Positions 59,058-64,000 of a stretch of DNA of 64,000 nucleotides are shown piece after piece. Below the pieces are notes generated by a model. The model did not search any database. It was given only the letters and a program-made list of their open reading frames with translations, and had not been told where the DNA came from. Where the stretch lies: the NCBI RefSeq assembly GCF_024756255.1, contig NZ_JANUHB010000008.1:1-64000 (forward strand), read 5' to 3'. The position numbers were made by a program, and so were the translations under genes. Each line of letters begins with the position of its first letter. Within the stretch, counting starts at the first letter, position 1. This DNA is from Massilia agilis. Lineage in GTDB: Bacteria; Pseudomonadota; Gammaproteobacteria; Burkholderiales; Burkholderiaceae_D.

Positions 59058-60767
59058 TTACATCTTGTTGGGTGCGGATACGCCGATCAGGGCCAGGCCG
59101 TTGCGCAGCACCTGGCGGGTTGCCGCCAAGAGTGCCAGGCGCGCCAGCTTGAGCGCCTCGTCGTCCACCAGCACGCGCTCGGCGTTGTAGTAGCCGTGCA
59201 GTTCGCCGGCCAGCTCGCGCAGGTAGAACGCGACCTGGTGCGGGCCCAGTTCGGCCAGCGCGCGCTCGAGCATTTCGGGGTAGTCGGCCAGGGTGGCCAG
59301 CAGCGTCGCCTCGCGCGGGGCGGTCAGCGGGGCCAGGTCCACGTTCGCCAGCGCCGCTTCGTCGCCACCCCACTGCGCCAGCACCGAGCAGATGCGTGCA
59401 TGGGCGTACTGCACGTAGTACACCGGGTTCTCGTCGCTGGTCTTGAGCGCCACGTCCACGTCGAACACGAATTCGGTATCGGCCTTGCGCGAGATGAGGA
59501 AGAAGCGCACCGCATCGCGCCCGCGCGTGATGTCGCCGTTGCCCGACCATTCGATCAGGTCGCGCACGGTCACGTAGGAGCCGGCGCGCTTGCTGATCTT
59601 GACCTCTTCGCCGTTCTTCATCACGGTGACCATCTTGTGCAGCACGTAGTCGGGGTAGCCCTGCGGGATGCCGATGTTCACCGCCTGCAGGCCGGCGCGC
59701 ACGCGCGCGATGGTGCCGTGGTGGTCGCTGCCCTGCACGTTGATCGCCTTGGTGAAGCCGCGGCGGAATTTTTCGATGTGGTAGGCCACGTCCGGCAGGA
59801 AGTAGGTGTAGGTGCCGTCGGACTTGCGCATCACGCGGTCCTTGTCGTCGCCGTAGTCGGTGGTCTTGAGCCACAGCGCGCCTTCCTGTTCGTAGGTCTT
59901 GCCCGAATCGACCAGCGCCTTGACGGTCGCCTCGACCTTGCCGTCGGTGTAGAGCGAGGACTCGAGGTAGTAGTTATCGAACTTGACACCAAAAGCCTGC
60001 AGGTCGATGTCCTGCTCGTTGCGCAGGTAGGTCACCGCGAAGCGGCGGATCGATTCGAGGTCGTCGGTGGCGCCGCTGGCCGTGGCCGGCTGGCCGTCGC
60101 TGGCCGAGACGGTCTTCTTGGCCAGGAAGTCGTCGGCGATGTCCTGGATGTAGTCGCCGTTGTAGGCCGACTCGGGCCATTCCGTGTCGCCCGGGCGGAA
60201 GCCGCGCGCGCGCGCCTGCACCGAATTGGCCAGCGTGAGGATCTGGACGCCGGCGTCGTTGTAGTAGAACTCGCGAGTGACCTGGTGGCCCTGCGACTCG
60301 AACAGCGACGACAGCGCGTCGCCCAGCGCGGCCTGGCGGCCGTGGCCCACGTGCAGCGGGCCGGTCGGGTTGGCGGACACGAATTCGATGATCACGTGGC
60401 GGCCGGTGCCGGCGGTGCTGCGGCCGTAGCCTTCGCCCTGCTGCAGGATGGTGCGCACCACCGACTGCTTGGCACTGGCAGCCACGCGCAGGTTGATGAA
60501 GCCGGGGCCGGCCACGTCGGCCGATTCCACCAGCCCCTGTGCGGCGGGCTCGGCAAGCAGGGCGGCGACCAGGCGCGTGGCCAGTTCGCGCGGGTTGGTC
60601 TTGAGCGGCTTGGCCAGCTGCATGGCGATATTGCAGGCGATGTCGCCGTGCGACGGGTCGCGCGGGCGCTCAAGGACGATATTCGGGGTCAAATCGCTGC
60701 CGGCGATGATCGGCGCAAGGGCGGCCTGGAACAGGGCAGCGATTTCTTGTTTTTGTTGGGCGAGCAT
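59058..60767 (-). CDS. argS: Arginyl-tRNA synthetase
   Basis: 569-residue class I synthetase. The HIGH motif appears as HVGHGRQAALGD and the KMSKS region as KISKRAGSYVT, as in many bacterial ArgRS. The N-terminal Add-1 domain and C-terminal DALR anticodon-binding domain (YVQYAHARICSVL.. ending GVSAPNKM) are present. First gene of the minus-strand operon argS-SPOR-dsbA-SDR-birA-coaX-SPOR, divergent from the rsmB-like gene. Confidence 0.96.
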   Translation of the reverse strand: MLAQQKQEIAALFQAALAPIIAGSDLTPNIVLERPRDPSHGDIACNIAMQLAKPLKTNPRELATRLVAALLAEPAAQGLVESADVAGPGFINLRVAASAKQSVVRTILQQGEGYGRSTAGTGRHVIIEFVSANPTGPLHVGHGRQAALGDALSSLFESQGHQVTREFYYNDAGVQILTLANSVQARARGFRPGDTEWPESAYNGDYIQDIADDFLAKKTVSASDGQPATASGATDDLESIRRFAVTYLRNEQDIDLQAFGVKFDNYYLESSLYTDGKVEATVKALVDSGKTYEQEGALWLKTTDYGDDKDRVMRKSDGTYTYFLPDVAYHIEKFRRGFTKAINVQGSDHHGTIARVRAGLQAVNIGIPQGYPDYVLHKMVTVMKNGEEVKISKRAGSYVTVRDLIEWSGNGDITRGRDAVRFFLISRKADTEFVFDVDVALKTSDENPVYYVQYAHARICSVLAQWGGDEAALANVDLAPLTAPREATLLATLADYPEMLERALAELGPHQVAFYLRELAGELHGYYNAERVLVDDEALKLARLALLAATRQVLRNGLALIGVSAPNKM

Positions 60768-60941
60768 GGTGGTTCGTCTGTAAAGGGTTCGGGCCGTGGT
60801 CGCGCCACAGGCAAAATATCGTCCATTATACTGGTTTGCTGCAGCGCCGAATACCGTCAGGGCCCGCTGCGGCGCGACGGTTTAAGCCTGGCCAAAGGCT
60901 AAGCCGGTACAATGGCCGTCCTTTATGCATCCACGATCGCC

Positions 60942-62498
60942 ATGACCGAAAAGCGCCCGACGCTCACCCTCAAACCCCGGCCCAAGGCCGCGCCCGCCAA
61001 AGCGGGACCGGCCAGGTCCGGGCAGTCGAAAGCCGCCGGGCCGAAACCGGGGCCGTCCAAGCCGGCCGGGCCAAGGCCGGCTTCGCCAAAGCCGGCGCGG
61101 CCCGCGCCTGCACCGGCTGCCGCCGCGCCGCAAGCCGAGCCTGGGCCGCGCCTGCGCCACAGCTACGAGGTCAAGACGGTCCACCAGCTCGACTATCGCC
61201 CCGAGCTGCCAAGCGATTCGCTCGCCTTTGCGCTGCTGGGCGCAGCCAGCAGCGTGGCCCGGGTGCGCGCCGGCACCGCGCTGCCGCAGGCGCTGGCCGC
61301 CGTGTTTGCGGCCTTCGACGCCGAGCCGCAATCGCGCGGCGCGATCCAGGACATCGCCTACCGCGCCATGCGCCAGCTCGGCCGCACCGACGCGCTGATC
61401 GGCCTGATGACGTCCAAGGCGCCCGAACCGCCGATGCTCGCCGGGTTGCTGGGCTGCGCGCTGGCGCTGCTCGACCCGCCGGCCGGCGAGGCGCCGCCTT
61501 ACGAAGCCTTCACGGTGGTTGACCAGGCCGTGCGCGCGGCCGCCGCCCACCCCGATTTTGCCCACGCCAAGGCGATGGTGAACGCGGTGCTGCGCCGCTT
61601 CCAGCGGGAGCGTGACGCCCTGCTGGCGGACGCGCTGCGCCAGCCACCGGCCCGCTGGAACTACCCGCAGTGGTGGATCGACACCACGCGCGCCGCGTAT
61701 CCGGACAAGTGGCAGGACATCCTCGAGGCCGGCAACGTGCACCCGCCGCTGACCCTGCGCGTGAACCGCCGCAAGAGCAGCGTCGCAGCGTACCTGGACG
61801 TGCTGGCCGGCGCCGGCATCCGCGCGGCCCAGGTCGGGCCGGCGGCGGTGCGCCTGGAGCAGGCCATCCACGTGTCCAGGATCCCCGGTTTTCATGAAGG
61901 CGTGGTGTCGGTGCAGGACGCCGGCGCCCAACTGGCCGCGCCGCTCCTGGATCTGCACGATGGCATGCGCGTGCTGGACGCCTGCGCCGCCCCCGGCGGC
62001 AAGAGCGGCCACATCCTGGAGCTGGCCGGCGTGGACCTGACCGCGGTGGACGCCGACCCCGAGCGCCTGCGCCGCGTGGGCGAGAATCTGGGCCGCCTGG
62101 GCTTGGCCGCCAGGCTGGTCGCGGGCGGGGCGCAGGACCGCGACTGGTGGGACGGCCAGCTGTTCGACCGCATCCTCGCCGACGTGCCCTGCACCGCGTC
62201 GGGCATTGTGCGGCGCCACCCTGACATCCGCTGGTTACGGCGTAAATCGGACACGCTCCAACTTGCAACACTTTCGTCCGAAATACTCGACAATGTGTGG
62301 CAGATGCTCCGCCCGGATGGTAAATTGCTGTTCGTGACATGCTCGCTGTGGCCCCAGGAATCGGAGGCGCAGGCGGCCGCATTCGCAGTTCGCCACGGCG
62401 CGATCCGGCTGGATGCGCCCGGCCAGCTCCTTCCGGCCAGTGCCGCCGGAGAGGATCATGACGGTTTGTTCTACGCCCTGTTCCAGAAGCGGGCGTAG
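60942..62498 (+). CDS. RsmB-like 16S rRNA (cytosine-C5) methyltransferase
   Basis: 518 residues. A Lys/Pro/Ala-rich disordered N-terminus (about 1-60) precedes a NusB-like RNA-binding domain, then the SAM domain: RVLDACAAPGGKSGHILEL, DRILADVPCTASGIVRRHPDIRW with one active Cys and LFVTCSLWPQESE with the second. This two-Cys pattern defines RsmB/NOP enzymes methylating C5 of cytosine. ATG 60942 is chosen; an ATG at 60912 adds 10 residues and a TACAAT -10 lies at 60909-60914. RsmB itself is likely, though the extension is unusual. Confidence 0.88.
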   Translation: MTEKRPTLTLKPRPKAAPAKAGPARSGQSKAAGPKPGPSKPAGPRPASPKPARPAPAPAAAAPQAEPGPRLRHSYEVKTVHQLDYRPELPSDSLAFALLGAASSVARVRAGTALPQALAAVFAAFDAEPQSRGAIQDIAYRAMRQLGRTDALIGLMTSKAPEPPMLAGLLGCALALLDPPAGEAPPYEAFTVVDQAVRAAAAHPDFAHAKAMVNAVLRRFQRERDALLADALRQPPARWNYPQWWIDTTRAAYPDKWQDILEAGNVHPPLTLRVNRRKSSVAAYLDVLAGAGIRAAQVGPAAVRLEQAIHVSRIPGFHEGVVSVQDAGAQLAAPLLDLHDGMRVLDACAAPGGKSGHILELAGVDLTAVDADPERLRRVGENLGRLGLAARLVAGGAQDRDWWDGQLFDRILADVPCTASGIVRRHPDIRWLRRKSDTLQLATLSSEILDNVWQMLRPDGKLLFVTCSLWPQESEAQAAAFAVRHGAIRLDAPGQLLPASAAGEDHDGLFYALFQKRA

Positions 62499-62544
62499 CC
62501 GGTCTCTGACAACAAGTACTAACTAATAGGCACTGGCCCCACTC

Positions 62545-63105
62545 GTGATCGTACGCTTACTACGCCTTCTCGCCTGCCAGCTCCTGCTGGCGTTCGCGTG
62601 CGCGCAGGCGCAGGCGTCCGACGGGATCGACATCACGCGCGCGGTCATCGAGTCCTCCGACGACGGCTACCGCCTGAACGCCGCCTACGCCTTCGAGCTG
62701 CCGCATGGGCTGGAAAACGCGCTGCAGCTGTCGGTGCCGCTGTACTTCACCACCGAGATCGAGCTGACCCGCCCGCGCTGGTGGTGGACCGACGAGAAGG
62801 CCGTTTCGCAGCGCCAGACCATCAGCATCAAGTACGACGTGCTCACCCGGCAGTACCACGTGCGGGTGATGGGCAGCGTGCAGCAGAGCTTTCCCACGCT
62901 GGATGAGGCATTGTTCATGATCCGCCGCAGCCGCTGGCTGATCGCACCAAAGGGCGCGCTCAAGCCCGGCGAGACGTACAATGTCACGCTGCGCATGTTC
63001 ATGGACCGCGAGTACCTGCAAAAGCCGCTGCAGGTGAACGCCTTCAACAACGCCGACTGGCGGCTCACGTCCAGCAAGAAAACCTTCACCTATAAGGCTG
63101 AGTAA
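62545..63105 (+). CDS. DUF4390 domain-containing protein
   Basis: 186 residues from a GTG start, with a signal peptide (LLRLLACQLLLAFACAQAQA). The mature domain, with GIDITRAVIESSDDGYRLNAAYAFELPHGLENALQ and the block LTRPRWWWTDEKAVSQRQTISIKYDVLTRQYHV, is DUF4390, a periplasmic family of unknown function. In betaproteobacteria it regularly lies between rsmB and ntrY, as here. It ends 3 bases before the kinase gene, so the two are co-transcribed. Confidence 0.88.
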   Translation: MIVRLLRLLACQLLLAFACAQAQASDGIDITRAVIESSDDGYRLNAAYAFELPHGLENALQLSVPLYFTTEIELTRPRWWWTDEKAVSQRQTISIKYDVLTRQYHVRVMGSVQQSFPTLDEALFMIRRSRWLIAPKGALKPGETYNVTLRMFMDREYLQKPLQVNAFNNADWRLTSSKKTFTYKAE

Positions 63106-63108
63106 AGC

Positions 63109-64000
63109 GTGAACCAGGCTTTCCGCTATGCGTTGGTGGTCGGCGCGGCGATCGTCTCCATCCTGCTGTTCCTGCTGGCCTCCGCGTCCGACAACTCCGG
63201 TTTCTTCGACCGCAACTACTCCTGGCTGCTCGGGCTCAATGCCGCGATGGCGGCCGGCATGCTGGTGCTCGTCGTGGTGGCGCTGGCGCGGCTGGTGCGG
63301 CGCTACCGGGCCGGCAAGTTCGGTTCCCGGTTGATGGCGCGGCTGGTGCTGCTGTTCGCGGCGATCGGCATCTTGCCGGGGCTGGTCATCTTCATGGTGT
63401 CGGTGCAGTTCGTGTCGCACTCGATCGATTCGTGGTTCGACGTGAAGATCGAAGCGGCGCTCGAATCTGGGCTGAACCTGGGCCATGCCGCGCTGGACGA
63501 GGCGCTGTCCGAGCTGTCGGCCACCGCCGAGAGCACCTCGGCCGCGCTGGCCGGGCAGAGCGACCTGCACGCAAGGCAGGTGCTGGCGCGCGCGGTCAAC
63601 GACACCTCGGGCATGCAGAGCGCGATGCTGCTCGACGCCGAGGGCAAGCTGCTGGCCTCGTCGTCCAGCACGCGCGGCGCCGACCTTGCGGCCGACCTGC
63701 CAACGCCGCAGATCCTGCGCCAGGCCGGCATGCCCGCCGGGTACGCCCATGCCGAGGGCGGCATCGAGCGCGACTTCCGCGAGTCGGCCGGCGAGGGCAA
63801 TGCGCTGGACGCGGCCACCGGCCTGCGCCTGCGCGTGGTGCGCGCGGTGCCCGAGCCGCCGGGCGCGGCGCCGCGCTACCTGCAGCTCTTGCAGTCGGTG
63901 CCGGTCAACCTGGCTTCCAACGCCGAGGTGCTGCGCACCGCCTACAGCGAATACCAGCAGCGCCTGGTGGACCGCGTGGGCTTGCACAAGATGTACATCG
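63109..64000 (+). CDS. ntrY: NtrY-type sensor histidine kinase, N-terminal part
   Basis: Open from a GTG at 63109 to the window edge (297 residues visible). Three membrane helices come first (FRYALVVGAAIVSILLFLLA, LLGLNAAMAAGMLVLVVVAL, LVLLFAAIGILPGLVIFMVS), then a periplasmic region (SHSIDSWFDVKIEAALESGLNLGHAALDEA..), the pattern of NtrY in betaproteobacteria. HAMP, PAS and kinase domains should follow outside the window. NtrY with NtrX responds to nitrogen status or redox. Naming rests on the N-terminal pattern and the rsmB-DUF4390-ntrY order. Confidence 0.8.
   Translation, partial: MNQAFRYALVVGAAIVSILLFLLASASDNSGFFDRNYSWLLGLNAAMAAGMLVLVVVALARLVRRYRAGKFGSRLMARLVLLFAAIGILPGLVIFMVSVQFVSHSIDSWFDVKIEAALESGLNLGHAALDEALSELSATAESTSAALAGQSDLHARQVLARAVNDTSGMQSAMLLDAEGKLLASSSSTRGADLAADLPTPQILRQAGMPAGYAHAEGGIERDFRESAGEGNALDAATGLRLRVVRAVPEPPGAAPRYLQLLQSVPVNLASNAEVLRTAYSEYQQRLVDRVGLHKMYI

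Noticed and set aside
1..64000. tRNA, rRNA, prophage and toxin-antitoxin genes
   Set aside because: I looked for T-loop motifs, integrases, phage structural genes and small paired genes by eye and found none I could support. A covariance-model scan would be the decisive check for RNAs.

Overview
The window is a stretch of GC-rich chromosome from a betaproteobacterium. Gene content and order (gatCAB next to mreBCD-mrdAB-rlpA, torF-glnK-amtB, gshA-gshB-PTS IIA-ptsH-ptsI, rsmB-DUF4390-ntrY) point to Oxalobacteraceae such as Massilia, Telluria, Duganella or relatives. This is inferred from gene order and protein character; no rRNA gene is present to confirm it. I see no tRNA, rRNA, CRISPR array, prophage, integrase or transposase.

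Layout. 1-2.6 kb: DUF1840 protein, small lipoprotein and comM on the minus strand. 2.6-18.7 kb: an anaerobic nitrogen-oxide block. It holds a His-rich outer-membrane barrel, copper nitrite reductase nirK with an extra N-terminal cupredoxin domain, a DNR-like Crp/Fnr regulator, a norB operon (quinol NO reductase, two DUF2249 proteins, an NsrR, a SirB2-like protein and a polytopic membrane protein), a second NsrR, nnrS, oxygen-independent hemN, an esterase, a small Cys-tailed HMA-like protein and B12-dependent ribonucleotide reductase nrdJ. It lies between comM and ubiK, which I recall as normally adjacent. Narrow promoters with FNR/DNR-type boxes and NsrR-type boxes tie the block together. It should reduce nitrite to NO and then N2O. 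No nitrate reductase or nitrous oxide reductase is in view.

18.7-31.6 kb: ubiK; the torF-glnK-amtB ammonium operon with a sigma-54 type promoter; glutathione synthesis (gshA, gshB) with a MerR/membrane-protein pair between; an incomplete regulatory PTS (IIA-Man type, HPr, EI) with two strong hairpins before ptsH; metX-metW; an M48 protease; an RluA-type pseudouridine synthase. 31.6-39.4 kb: two giant tandem paralogous Ig-like repeat proteins. 39.6-43.8 kb: small membrane zinc-ribbon protein, xth, pyrE, a divergent GST/TetR pair with a perfect operator-like palindrome, and a GNAT acetyltransferase.

43.9-64 kb: housekeeping genes. gatCAB is divergent from mreB-mreC-mreD-mrdA-mrdB-rlpA (cell elongation). 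A minus-strand run argS-SPOR-dsbA-SDR-birA-coaX-SPOR follows, then rsmB-like, DUF4390 and the start of an NtrY-type kinase that runs off the window.

A dispersed two-hairpin repeat (ends GTAGGGTGGGC / GCCCACCCTAC) occurs as four complete and two partial copies, nearly always within a few bases of a stop codon.
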